DNA of 11,890 nucleotides from assembly GCA_038318385.1 (NCBI GenBank), contig JBBQCD010000093.1, positions 1 to 11,890 on the forward strand. The letters run 5' to 3'. How positions within the stretch are numbered: position 1 is the first letter of the stretch; every line of letters starts with the position of its first letter. A program made the translations under genes and the position numbers. The notes beneath the pieces were generated by a model. It was not told where the DNA came from. It saw nothing but the letters and a program-made list of their open reading frames with translations, and searched no databases. Of the stretch, positions 1 through 8,528 are shown piece by piece. This DNA is from Schlegelella_A sp038318385 (GTDB lineage: Bacteria > Pseudomonadota > Gammaproteobacteria > Burkholderiales > Burkholderiaceae_C).

Positions 1-24
1 GTCACGGTCTCGGCATCGGCCTAA
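1..24 (+). CDS. grpE: GrpE nucleotide exchange factor, C-terminal end only
   Basis: The first reading frame gives VTVSASA followed by TAA at positions 22-24. This resembles the C-terminus of E. coli GrpE (VTVAKAKA), and grpE normally lies directly before dnaK in proteobacterial heat-shock operons. GrpE is the cytosolic nucleotide exchange factor that releases ADP from DnaK. Only seven codons are inside the window, so the call depends on this short match plus the gene order. Confidence 0.72.
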   Translation, partial: VTVSASA

Positions 25-63
25 CGGATCGCGCATCGGCGGGCCACGTAGTGCCTTCGATGC

Positions 64-91
64 CTTGAAAGCCGCGCCGGCATCCACACCT
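64..91 (+). promoter_or_regulatory. Candidate sigma-32 heat-shock promoter of dnaK
   Basis: CTTGAAA at 64-70 matches the sigma-32 -35 consensus exactly. After a 13-base spacer, CCACACCT at 84-91 agrees with CCCCATNT at five of the seven specified positions. A start site near 98 would leave a leader of about 28 bases before the dnaK ATG at 126. The position suits a dnaK-proximal heat-shock promoter inside a grpE-dnaK operon. The -10 is imperfect, so this is a candidate only. Confidence 0.4.
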
Positions 92-125
92 CACCAACAA
101 CAAGTTTTCAGTCCAGGAGCAAGAA

Positions 126-2081
<1,956 letters not shown>

Positions 2082-2097
2082 CGTTTCGTTCATCTGT

Positions 2098-2136
2098 CGC
2101 CGGCGCAAGCGGGGTCCGTCCCCGCCCGCGCCGGCG
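2098..2136 (+). promoter_or_regulatory. Strong dnaK-dnaJ intergenic hairpin
   Basis: The 84-base gap between dnaK and dnaJ holds a perfect 9-bp outer stem (CGCCGGCGC at 2098-2106 with GCGCCGGCG at 2128-2136). After a 2x2 internal loop (AA at 2107-2108, CC at 2126-2127) comes a 6-bp inner stem (GCGGGG at 2109-2114 with CCCCGC at 2120-2125), closed by a five-base loop. No T tract follows, so it is not a classical terminator. In an mRNA it could stabilise or pause, or lower dnaJ expression relative to dnaK; that role is inference. Confidence 0.6.
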
Positions 2137-2165
2137 ATGGTGTTTGAGGCGGCAGCGGGAGCACG

Positions 2166-3308
2166 ATGAGCAAGCGCGACTACTACGAAGTCCTCGGCGT
2201 TTCGAAGAACGCCAGCGAGGAGGACATCAAGAAGGCTTATCGCAAGCATGCGATGAAGCACCACCCCGATCGCAACCAGGGCGACTCGACCGCGAAGGCC
2301 GAGGAAAAGTTCAAGGAGTGCAAGGAAGCCTACGAGATGCTGTCGGACGCGCAGAAGCGCGCCGCCTACGATCAGTACGGTCACGCCGGTGTGGATCCGA
2401 ATCTCGGTGGCCGTCCCGGGGCCGAGGGCTTCCAGGGCGGCTTCGCCGAGGCCTTCGGCGACATCTTCGGCGACATCTTCGGCGCCGGAGGCGCCGGCGC
2501 CAGGCGGGGTGGCCAGCAGGTCTACCGCGGCAGCGATCTCAGCTATGCGATGGAGATCACGCTGGATGAGGCGGCGCAGGGCAAGGAGTCGCAGATCCGC
2601 ATACCGTCCTACGACGCCTGCGAGACCTGCCACGGCAGCGGCGCGAAGCCGGGCACGAGCCCGAAAGTCTGCTCGACCTGCAACGGCGGCGGCACGGTGC
2701 ACATGCGCCAGGGCTTCTTCAGCATCCAGCAGACCTGCCCGCACTGCCACGGCAGCGGCAAGATCATTCCGGAACCGTGCATCACCTGCGCCGGCCAGGG
2801 CCGGATCAAGCGCAACAAGACGCTCGAGGTCAAGATTCCAGGCGGCATCAACGAGGGCATGCGGATCCGCTCCAGCGGCAACGGCGAGCCCGGACCGAAC
2901 GGCGGGCCGCCCGGCGACCTGTACATCGAGATCCGCATCAAGCCGCACGAGATCTTCGAGCGCGACGGCGACGACCTGCACTGCACCGTGCCGGTCGGGC
3001 TGACCAATGCGGCGCTCGGCGGCAACATCGAGGTTCCGACCCTCGGCGGCCGAGCCGAGATCGAGTTGCCGGAGGGCACTCAGCACGGCAAGACCTTCCG
3101 TCTGCGCGGCAAGGGCATCAAGGGCGTGCGCTCGAGCTATCCCGGCGACCTCTATTGCCACGTCAGCGTCGAAACGCCTATCAAGCTGACGGAACACCAG
3201 CGCAAGCTGCTGAAGGAGCTCGACGAGTCTTTCCGCAAGTCCGGCGACCGCCATTCGCCGACCAGCAAGACCTGGAGCGACCGCGTCAAGGACCTGTTCA
3301 AGGCCTGA
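2166..3308 (+). CDS. dnaJ: Co-chaperone DnaJ (Hsp40, type I)
   Basis: DnaJ delivers unfolded substrates to DnaK and stimulates its ATPase in the cytosol. The 380-residue product has full type I architecture. The J domain (about 1-70) carries the essential HPD at 33-35. A Gly/Phe-rich linker follows (about 75-125). The zinc-binding region has four CxxCxGxG repeats from C152 to about residue 212 (CETCHGSG, CSTCNGGG, CPHCHGSG, CITCAGQG). The C-terminal substrate-binding domains end in WSDRVKDLFKA. The ATG at 2166 is preceded by GGGAG at 2157-2161. It lies 84 bp after dnaK with a strong hairpin between them, and is presumably co-transcribed. Confidence 0.98.
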   Translation: MSKRDYYEVLGVSKNASEEDIKKAYRKHAMKHHPDRNQGDSTAKAEEKFKECKEAYEMLSDAQKRAAYDQYGHAGVDPNLGGRPGAEGFQGGFAEAFGDIFGDIFGAGGAGARRGGQQVYRGSDLSYAMEITLDEAAQGKESQIRIPSYDACETCHGSGAKPGTSPKVCSTCNGGGTVHMRQGFFSIQQTCPHCHGSGKIIPEPCITCAGQGRIKRNKTLEVKIPGGINEGMRIRSSGNGEPGPNGGPPGDLYIEIRIKPHEIFERDGDDLHCTVPVGLTNAALGGNIEVPTLGGRAEIELPEGTQHGKTFRLRGKGIKGVRSSYPGDLYCHVSVETPIKLTEHQRKLLKELDESFRKSGDRHSPTSKTWSDRVKDLFKA

Positions 3309-3415
3309 GCCAGCGGGCGCGACCGGACGCCGCCCGGGCTCGCGCCTGGGCGTAGCCAGAGCGCCCGCCGAGACGATGCTCGAGGTCTTGGACGAGAGCG
3401 TCGACAATTCGGCCC

Positions 3416-5080
3416 ATGATTGACTCGAAGGCGCAGCCCGCGCCGCTGCAGAGCGCAGGCTGGAACCCGCTCACGCTGGCCCTGTTCGGTGCGACATGGA
3501 TCGCCACCGTCGGCAACTGGCCGCTGTGGCTCGCGCTGACACGCCTGCCGGAAATGAATTCGACGCGTGGCGCTCTTTTCATCATCGGCTTTGCCGTGAT
3601 GGTGGCGGCGCTGACGGCAGCCTTGCTGGGACTGTTCGCCTGGCGCTACACGATCAAGCCGACGCTGGCTTTCTTTCTGTTGTCCTCGGCGATCGCCGCC
3701 TATTTCATGGGCACGTACGGCATCGTCCTCGATCCGTCGATGATGACCAACGTCCTGCAGACCGACCCCCGGGAAGTGGGGGAGCTGCTGAGCTGGCGGC
3801 TGCTGGTCAACCTCGTCGTACTCGGCCTGCTGCCGATCGTCTGGCTGATGCGGGCGCGCGTGCGCGCACCCTCGTGGCCGATGCAGGCGCTGCGCAACGG
3901 CGGCACGATCGTCGCCTGCATGGCGCTGCTCGCGCTGCTGATCTTCGCGCTGTTCGCCGACCTGTCGGCGACGATGCGCAACCATCGGACGCTGCGCTAC
4001 CTGATCAACCCGGTCAATGCATACTTTTCCCTCGGTGTCCTGGCGGTACAGGCGACGGCGCAGCCCACCCTGGCGCTCCAGGCGATCGGGCACGATGCGA
4101 GGCTGGCGCCACGCGCGCCCGGCACGCAACCTCCGCTGGTCCTGCTGGTGATCGGCGAAACCGCCCGTGCGGATCACTTCTCGCTGAACGGCTATGCGCG
4201 GCCGACCAATCCGGAACTTGCCAACGAGCCCGGCATCGTCAGCTTCACCGATGTCACCGCGTGCGGGACCAGTACCGCGGCGTCGTTGCCGTGCATGTTC
4301 TCGGCCTTCGACCGGCAGGGGTTCGCGGCTCGCGACCGCGATCACGAGAACCTGCTCGACCTCGCACAGCGAGCCGGGATCGCGGTGCTCTGGGTGGACA
4401 ACCAGTCGGGCTGCAAGGGCCTGTGCGACCGCGTGACGCATGCCATGGCGAGCCAACGTCCGCAAGGCGCGGCGCCGTGGCCCGCCGGACTGTGCGGCGA
4501 CGGCGAATGCTTCGACGAGGCCCTGCTCGTGGACCTCGACGCTCGACTGGCGGCGTTGCCCAAAGAGCGGCGTGAGCGCGGTGTGCTCGTCGTGCTGCAC
4601 CAGATGGGCAGCCACGGACCGGCCTACTACAAGCGATCGCCGCCGCAGCGCAAGCCGTTCCGGCCCGAATGCGAGACGACGGTGCTGCAGCAATGTCCCA
4701 TTGCCGACGTTGTCAACGCCTACGACAACTCAATCGCGTACACCGATCACGTCCTCGCCGAAACGATACGCTGGCTCCAACGCCATGCCGAAGGCCACGC
4801 ACCGGCGCTGCTCTATGTCTCCGACCACGGCGAGTCGCTGGGGGAGAACAATCTTTTTCTCCACGGTTTGCCATTCGCCTGGGCGCCCCGTGAGCAGACG
4901 CACGTGCCGATGATCGCCTGGCTCGGCGAGCGCAGCTCGCAACTCGATTGCCTGCGAAGGCGCAAGGACATGCCACTGCGCCACGACCACCTGTTCCACA
5001 CCGTGCTCGGTCTTCTGGGCATCGAGGCCAGCGAGTACGTGCCGGCGCTGGACGCGTTCGCACCCTGCCGGGGATCCTGA
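3416..5080 (+). CDS. eptA: Lipid A phosphoethanolamine transferase, EptA/MCR family
   Basis: This inner-membrane enzyme would transfer phosphoethanolamine from phosphatidylethanolamine to lipid A in the periplasm, lowering surface charge and susceptibility to cationic peptides. The 554-residue product has an N-terminal membrane domain of about five helices (roughly 20-185) and a periplasmic alkaline-phosphatase-like domain. The catalytic set is complete: E248 in GETAR, nucleophile T285 in CGTSTAASLPCMFS, H400 in GSHGPAYY, D470-H471 in SDHGESLGEN and H483. Cysteine pairs 283/293, 333/337, 360/365 and 419/427 fit the family's periplasmic disulfides. No clear Shine-Dalgarno precedes the ATG at 3416. 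It starts 107 bp after dnaJ without an evident terminator between, so heat-shock read-through is possible. No PmrAB-type sensor or regulator is in view. Whether the natural acceptor is lipid A or another cell-surface glycan cannot be read from sequence. Confidence 0.92.
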   Translation: MIDSKAQPAPLQSAGWNPLTLALFGATWIATVGNWPLWLALTRLPEMNSTRGALFIIGFAVMVAALTAALLGLFAWRYTIKPTLAFFLLSSAIAAYFMGTYGIVLDPSMMTNVLQTDPREVGELLSWRLLVNLVVLGLLPIVWLMRARVRAPSWPMQALRNGGTIVACMALLALLIFALFADLSATMRNHRTLRYLINPVNAYFSLGVLAVQATAQPTLALQAIGHDARLAPRAPGTQPPLVLLVIGETARADHFSLNGYARPTNPELANEPGIVSFTDVTACGTSTAASLPCMFSAFDRQGFAARDRDHENLLDLAQRAGIAVLWVDNQSGCKGLCDRVTHAMASQRPQGAAPWPAGLCGDGECFDEALLVDLDARLAALPKERRERGVLVVLHQMGSHGPAYYKRSPPQRKPFRPECETTVLQQCPIADVVNAYDNSIAYTDHVLAETIRWLQRHAEGHAPALLYVSDHGESLGENNLFLHGLPFAWAPREQTHVPMIAWLGERSSQLDCLRRRKDMPLRHDHLFHTVLGLLGIEASEYVPALDAFAPCRGS

Positions 5081-5187
5081 GGGCTTCGACACGCGCCGCG
5101 ACCCCGGGACATGAAAGAGGCGCGCGACCCTCTCGGTAGCAAACGCGCGCACCAGCGCTGGATCCTCGACGCCGGCCGGCGCCGGAC

Positions 5188-6345
5188 TCACCCGAACAGG
5201 TCTCGCTGACCGTCGTGGGGAGCGAGAACAGGACATCGGAAGTGGGTGAGGTCGAGTTCCAAGCGTTCGCGGTTGAGGCCGTGGCGACGGAATGCCTTCG
5301 CCAGGCGCTGTGCGAGCAGGTCTGCCCAGACCCCCTCTCCCCGCATGCGCGTCCCCCACTTCGCCTCATAGTCGCGGCCACCGCGCATCTCGCGCACGCG
5401 CGCCATCACGCGCGCCGCACGATCGGGGAAGTGATCGGCCAGCCATTGCTGGAACAACGGATTCACCTCCCAGGGCAGGCGTAGGACGATGCCGAATGCC
5501 GCCGAAGCCCCGGCGCCCGCCGCGGCCTCGAGGATGCGCTCGATCTCGGGTTCGTTGATGAAGGGGATGATGGGCGAGACGCTGACCCCTACCGGCACGC
5601 CGGCACGCGCCAGCGTCTCGATGGTCCTGAGCCGCCGGTGGGGCGCCGCCGCCCGCGGCTCGAGAATGCGAGCCAGGGCCGGATCCAGCGACGTGACGGA
5701 TACATACACCGCCGCGAGCCGATCGGCTGCCATCGGCGCGATCAGGTCGAGGTCGCGCTCGACGCCCGACGACTTGGTGACGAGTGAGAACGGATGGCGG
5801 CACTCTGCGAGCACCTCGATCACCGAGCGGGTGATCCCCAGCTTGCGTTCGATCGGCTGGTAGGCGTCGGTCGCCGCGCCAATGTTCAGCAGCTTCGGCT
5901 GGTAGGCCTTCGTTGCGAAGGTCTCCCGCAGCCGCTGCGCGGCATTCATCTTGGCGATGATGCGGGTCTCGAAGTCGAGTCCGGGCGACATGTCGAGGTA
6001 ACTGTGCGTGGGCCGCGCAAAGCAGTAGATGCAGCCGTGCTCGCAGCCGCGATACGGGTTGATCGACAGATCGAAATGGATGTCGGGTGAATCGTTGCTG
6101 GCGACGATCGAGCGCACGTTCTCCTCGATGATTCGGGTGGTCGGTGCGATGTCTTCCGCTTGCGCAGCCTGCTCCAGCGTTCCCCAGCCGTCGTCGTACG
6201 CCTCGTGTGCATCTCGAGTGAAGCGGTTCTCGATCGCCCAGACCGTTCCGCGGCCCTTGCCGACAGCCGCCTTTCCCGGCGGCAACGAGGGCGCCGGGAA
6301 AGGCTTTGCTGAAGGTCGATCGGGTTGCCTGGACATACTGTTCAT
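5188..6345 (-). CDS. PA0069-family radical SAM protein (SplB-like)
   Basis: The 385-residue product has the radical SAM cluster motif CxxxCxxC at C101, C105 and C108 (GCEHGCIYCFARPTHSY), which should bind a 4Fe-4S cluster and cleave S-adenosylmethionine. The surrounding INPYRGCEHGCIYC and LVTKSSGVERDLDLI segments are typical of the PA0069 family, related to the spore photoproduct lyase group; the physiological substrate is not established. The ATG at 6345 and the in-frame ATG at 6336 are both possible starts, neither with a good Shine-Dalgarno. A LexA-type palindrome at 6336-6355 overlaps both starts, pointing to SOS control and a DNA-damage role. It is convergent with eptA, with a 107-bp gap lacking a clear terminator. 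Confidence 0.9.
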   Translation of the reverse strand: MNSMSRQPDRPSAKPFPAPSLPPGKAAVGKGRGTVWAIENRFTRDAHEAYDDGWGTLEQAAQAEDIAPTTRIIEENVRSIVASNDSPDIHFDLSINPYRGCEHGCIYCFARPTHSYLDMSPGLDFETRIIAKMNAAQRLRETFATKAYQPKLLNIGAATDAYQPIERKLGITRSVIEVLAECRHPFSLVTKSSGVERDLDLIAPMAADRLAAVYVSVTSLDPALARILEPRAAAPHRRLRTIETLARAGVPVGVSVSPIIPFINEPEIERILEAAAGAGASAAFGIVLRLPWEVNPLFQQWLADHFPDRAARVMARVREMRGGRDYEAKWGTRMRGEGVWADLLAQRLAKAFRRHGLNRERLELDLTHFRCPVLAPHDGQRDLFG

Positions 6346-6355
6346 TTATACAGTA
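6336..6355. promoter_or_regulatory. LexA operator (SOS box)
   Basis: TACTGTTCATTTATACAGTA has perfect outer arms (TACTG and CAGTA) around a 10-base A/T-rich core, matching the gammaproteobacterial LexA consensus CTG-N10-CAG with flanking TA. It is an A/T-rich island in otherwise G+C-rich sequence. It covers the start of the minus-strand radical SAM gene and lies 34 bp before the ATG of the divergent gene at 6390. A plus-strand promoter of TTGCCT (6325-6330), a 16-base spacer and TATACA (6347-6352) would be occluded by bound LexA. Confidence 0.85.
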
Positions 6356-6389
6356 TTCTGCGCGCCACACTCGCCCGCTTCGAGAACCC

Positions 6390-6800
6390 ATGAGCCACAA
6401 TCGATTCATGCCGTTCATGCCAGTCCGAGTCCCCCGCAAGCATGTGGCGACTCTCGTCGCGGCCTTGGTGGTGCTGGCCTGCATCGTCTTCTTCTTCCAG
6501 TCGCGGCGAGAATCGCGACCGCTCGACGTCGTCGCCGGCCGAATCGGACTCAAGGCCGACGATCTGACGGTCATGGGTGCGCGTGTCGCCTCACGCAGCG
6601 GCGCGACGCTGGGCACGTCCCGACGGCTGGTCTATCTCATGGCGTGCAGCGGCGCAACGACGGGCACGACGCTCGAGGCCGAGGCGACGCGCGCCGCCGA
6701 CCTGGCCGAAAAGCGCGGTCTCACGCCGCGCCAGGCAGCCACCGCGCTGTTGAGCCAGACCCCGTCCACCGACGCGGAAGAGGCGTTGCGCAACTGCTGA
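6390..6800 (+). CDS. Uncharacterised single-helix membrane protein, possibly SOS-controlled
   Basis: I do not recognise this 136-residue protein. It has a basic N-terminus (residues 1-17), one strong transmembrane segment (about 19-36, ending in an FFF run and followed by RRESR), and a soluble domain of about 100 residues rich in Ala, Thr and Arg, with cysteines at 86 and 136 (the last residue). The topology suggests an inner-membrane anchor; which side the soluble part faces is uncertain. No Shine-Dalgarno supports the ATG at 6390, and in-frame ATGs at 6408 and 6417 are alternatives. The gene diverges from the radical SAM gene across a shared LexA box. Consistent codon use argues for a real gene, but its function is unknown. 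Confidence 0.65.
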   Translation: MSHNRFMPFMPVRVPRKHVATLVAALVVLACIVFFFQSRRESRPLDVVAGRIGLKADDLTVMGARVASRSGATLGTSRRLVYLMACSGATTGTTLEAEATRAADLAEKRGLTPRQAATALLSQTPSTDAEEALRNC

Positions 6801-6907
6801 AGCGCGCCCCCGCGCGAAATCTTCGCCCGGGAATCGCCACGAACCAGACCGGACGGCGTCGAGACCGGCTGGCGCAGCATGCTTCCCGTCCGGCCGTTCG
6901 TCAGACA

Positions 6908-6921
6908 TTGACGTGGATCAA
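6908..6921 (+). promoter_or_regulatory. FNR/ANR-like binding site before the copper module
   Basis: TTGACGTGGATCAA matches the FNR/ANR consensus TTGAT-N4-ATCAA with a single change (C for T in the left arm). Its centre lies about 40 bp before a start site predicted from the -10-like GATGAT at 6943-6948, the spacing of a class II FNR-activated promoter. It is 64 bp before the first possible ATG of the downstream gene. Oxygen-responsive control of the copper genes is inferred from this site. Confidence 0.55.
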
Positions 6922-6942
6922 TGACCATGCAAGCGCGCGGAC

Positions 6943-6948
6943 GATGAT
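6943..6948 (+). promoter_or_regulatory. Candidate -10 element downstream of the FNR-like site
   Basis: GATGAT agrees with TATAAT at four of six positions and predicts transcription from about 6955. That puts the FNR-like site near -41, as expected for a class II activated promoter without a normal -35. No competing -35 element is evident. Confidence 0.3.
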
Positions 6949-6985
6949 GTGAACGAGGGCGCATCGGTGCCCCCGTCTATCCGCC

Positions 6986-7417
6986 ATGCAACGACCATTC
7001 CGCTTTCCGCACCACAAGGGCATCGCCCGGATGATGGTCTTCGTGTGGATGTTCGCGTTGATGACCAGTTTCGCCAACGCCTGCATCCTGGGCGGCGGCG
7101 CACCTGCCAAAAGCTTCGGACATCCGCACATCGCTGCAGGTGGATCGGACGTCGGGATCGTCGGCGTGGGGTCGCATCACGATCACGAGCACGGGGCGAC
7201 CAAGGCGGCATGCAAGAGCTTTTGCGACCGCGAACAAGGAACGATCCTCAAGTCCGATGCGTCCCTTGGCCCGGACATCGATTCGGCGCCCTTGCCGCAG
7301 GCTGACCCCTGGCCGGCGCCATCGACACGGGCCGCGACGTCGGTATCGATCGCGGCCTGTCGGGAGCCGCCACCGGGTCCCCCGGTGACCATCCGCTTCC
7401 CGCGGTTGACCATCTAG
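6986..7417 (+). CDS. Small secreted His/Cys-containing protein of the copper module
   Basis: The 143-residue product has a basic N-terminus and a hydrophobic signal segment (about 16-31, MMVFVWMFALMTSFA) ending ANA before C33, suggesting periplasmic export. The mature part has a His-rich stretch (HHDHEHG, 64-70), a CKSFC pair (C76, C80) and C125, possible metal ligands, and ends in a hydrophobic/basic tail (IRFPRLTI). It resembles small uncharacterised secreted proteins near metal-resistance genes in other proteobacteria, but I know no named family and assign no function. The ATG at 6986 has no clear Shine-Dalgarno; in-frame ATGs at 7031 and 7034 would still leave a signal peptide. A FNR-like site lies just upstream, and the Met-rich gene follows after 135 bp. 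Confidence 0.7.
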   Translation: MQRPFRFPHHKGIARMMVFVWMFALMTSFANACILGGGAPAKSFGHPHIAAGGSDVGIVGVGSHHDHEHGATKAACKSFCDREQGTILKSDASLGPDIDSAPLPQADPWPAPSTRAATSVSIAACREPPPGPPVTIRFPRLTI

Positions 7418-7552
7418 CCACGTCGCGGGTGACCTTCGGTGCGGACGCCGTTCGTGCCCGGAAGAAACCCATCGCTTCGCGTCGCGCCGGCGAATCGTTC
7501 GCCGAGGCGCCTTCCTCGCTTCCAAACCACGATTGACCTCCAGGAGTCCACC
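7418..7552 (+). other. Leader between the His/Cys gene and the Met-rich gene
   Basis: This 135-bp gap is open in the frame of the following gene back to 7439, but the good Shine-Dalgarno at 7542-7546 places the start at 7553. The only structure I see is a 7-bp hairpin, CGGCGAA (7488-7494) with TTCGCCG (7498-7504) around a TCG loop, with no T tract. No copper-sensor (CueR-type) palindrome was recognised. Confidence 0.4.
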
Positions 7553-8053
7553 ATGATCCACCTTCGCAAACTCGCCATCGCCGTCGCCATCGCTTCCGGT
7601 GCCGCCATGTCAGCCACCGCACAGACACCTGCGGCCACCCCATCGGAATGGGCGGCACGTATGGATCAGCAGATGACTGCGATGCGCGGCCTGCATGAAC
7701 AGATGGCAAATGCCAAAACGACTGAGGAGCGCAATGCGTTGATGGCCGCCCAGCAGGCGATGATGCACAGCGGCATGCAGATGATGGGCGGCATGGGCCC
7801 GGGGGTGGGGCCGCACGGCATGGCCGGCATGGGCCCCGGCATGGGAGGACCCGGCATGGGACCCGGCATGATGCCCGGAAGGGCTCCGGGCATGGGCTCC
7901 GGCGGTGCCGGCGCGGGTGCCAAGCCTGGCAATGCCGGAGTGCCCCCGGACTGGGCCGCTCGGCAGCAGTGGATGGAAAAGCGGATGGAGATGATGCAGT
8001 CCATGATGCAGTTGATGGTCGACCGGATGCCGCCGGAACCAGCGAAGAAGTGA
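7553..8053 (+). CDS. Methionine-rich periplasmic protein, probable copper/silver binder
   Basis: The 166-residue product has a clear signal peptide (MIHLRKLAIAVAIASGAAMS) with likely cleavage after ATA at residue 23. The mature protein has 26 methionines in about 143 residues, in two helical Met clusters (around 37-80 and 140-160) flanking a flexible Gly/Pro/Met linker of repeated GMGPGM-like units. It has no cysteine, and few histidines. Exported Met-rich segments of this kind typically bind Cu(I) or Ag(I) by thioethers, so periplasmic metal sequestration or delivery is the likely role, although I cannot assign it to a named chaperone family such as CusF or CopK. AGGAG at 7542-7546 sets the start at 7553; the longer open frame to 7439 is unsupported. 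It ends 8 bp before the DUF302 gene. Confidence 0.8.
   Translation: MIHLRKLAIAVAIASGAAMSATAQTPAATPSEWAARMDQQMTAMRGLHEQMANAKTTEERNALMAAQQAMMHSGMQMMGGMGPGVGPHGMAGMGPGMGGPGMGPGMMPGRAPGMGSGGAGAGAKPGNAGVPPDWAARQQWMEKRMEMMQSMMQLMVDRMPPEPAKK
7790..7900 (+). repeat. Degenerate GGCATGGGCCC tandem repeats encoding Gly-Met-Gly-Pro
   Basis: Within the Met-rich gene, imperfect copies of a GGCATGGGCCC-type unit recur at variable spacing and encode the GMGPGMGGPGMGPGMM linker. The unit length varies and all changes keep the frame, so this is coding low-complexity sequence, not a mobile or CRISPR repeat. Copy number probably varies between strains by replication slippage. Confidence 0.65.
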
Positions 8054-8061
8054 GCCTCGAC

Positions 8062-8517
8062 ATGACTCAGCAACCTCAAAGACCAGGCCCCGCCGAGGTC
8101 CCCGCTTATGGATTCGGCTGCAACCTGCAGGAGCGGGACTTCACCATCGCGATCACACGTGTCACCGAGGCATTGAAGACTGAAGGCTTCGGTGTCCTGA
8201 CCGACATCGACGTGCAGGCGACGATGAAGGCCAAGCTCGGCATCGACGGCCTGCCCTACCGCATCCTCGGTGCCTGCAACCCCCCGCTGGCCCACGAGGC
8301 GCTGCAGGCCGAGCCTGACATCGGCTTGCTGCTGCCGTGCAATGTGATCGTGCGCGAGGAGGCGGACGGCCGACTGGTCGTCGCCTTCATGGATCCGATG
8401 GCAGTTCTGCAGATGACCGGCAACGCGGCGGTGGCCAAGGTCGCGCGGGAGGTGAACGAGCGGCTGCAACGCGTCAGGGCTTCGCTGCTGACCACGACGG
8501 CAAGCGCCCAGGGTTGA
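8062..8517 (+). CDS. DUF302 domain protein of the copper module
   Basis: The 151-residue product belongs to the DUF302 family, recognised by the order GFGVLTDIDVQATMKAKL (about 52-70), LGACNPPLAHEAL and LLPCNVIVRE (about 88-105). The CNP and PCN motifs carry the two most conserved cysteines. There is no signal peptide, so it is probably cytosolic. The biochemical function of DUF302 is not established; members are often beside metal-efflux and stress genes, and the conserved cysteines make a metal or redox role plausible. The ATG at 8062 is 8 bp after the Met-rich stop with no strong Shine-Dalgarno, indicating translational coupling. The SHOCT gene follows directly. Confidence 0.88.
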   Translation: MTQQPQRPGPAEVPAYGFGCNLQERDFTIAITRVTEALKTEGFGVLTDIDVQATMKAKLGIDGLPYRILGACNPPLAHEALQAEPDIGLLLPCNVIVREEADGRLVVAFMDPMAVLQMTGNAAVAKVAREVNERLQRVRASLLTTTASAQG

Positions 8518-8528
8518 AGGGGATGCAC

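Noticed and set aside
3331..3352. Hairpin after dnaJ as an operon terminator
   Set aside because: An 8-bp stem with one G-T pair exists but no T tract follows, so rho-independent termination is unsupported.
5081..5187. Terminator or small gene between eptA and the radical SAM gene
   Set aside because: Only short G+C-rich palindromes such as CGCCGGCCGGCG are present, with no T tracts and no convincing open frame.
7425..7470. Copper-sensor (CueR-type) operator at the GACCTTC motif near 7430
   Set aside because: Only one half resembles the ACCTTCC arm; there is no matching GGAAGG arm at the right spacing.
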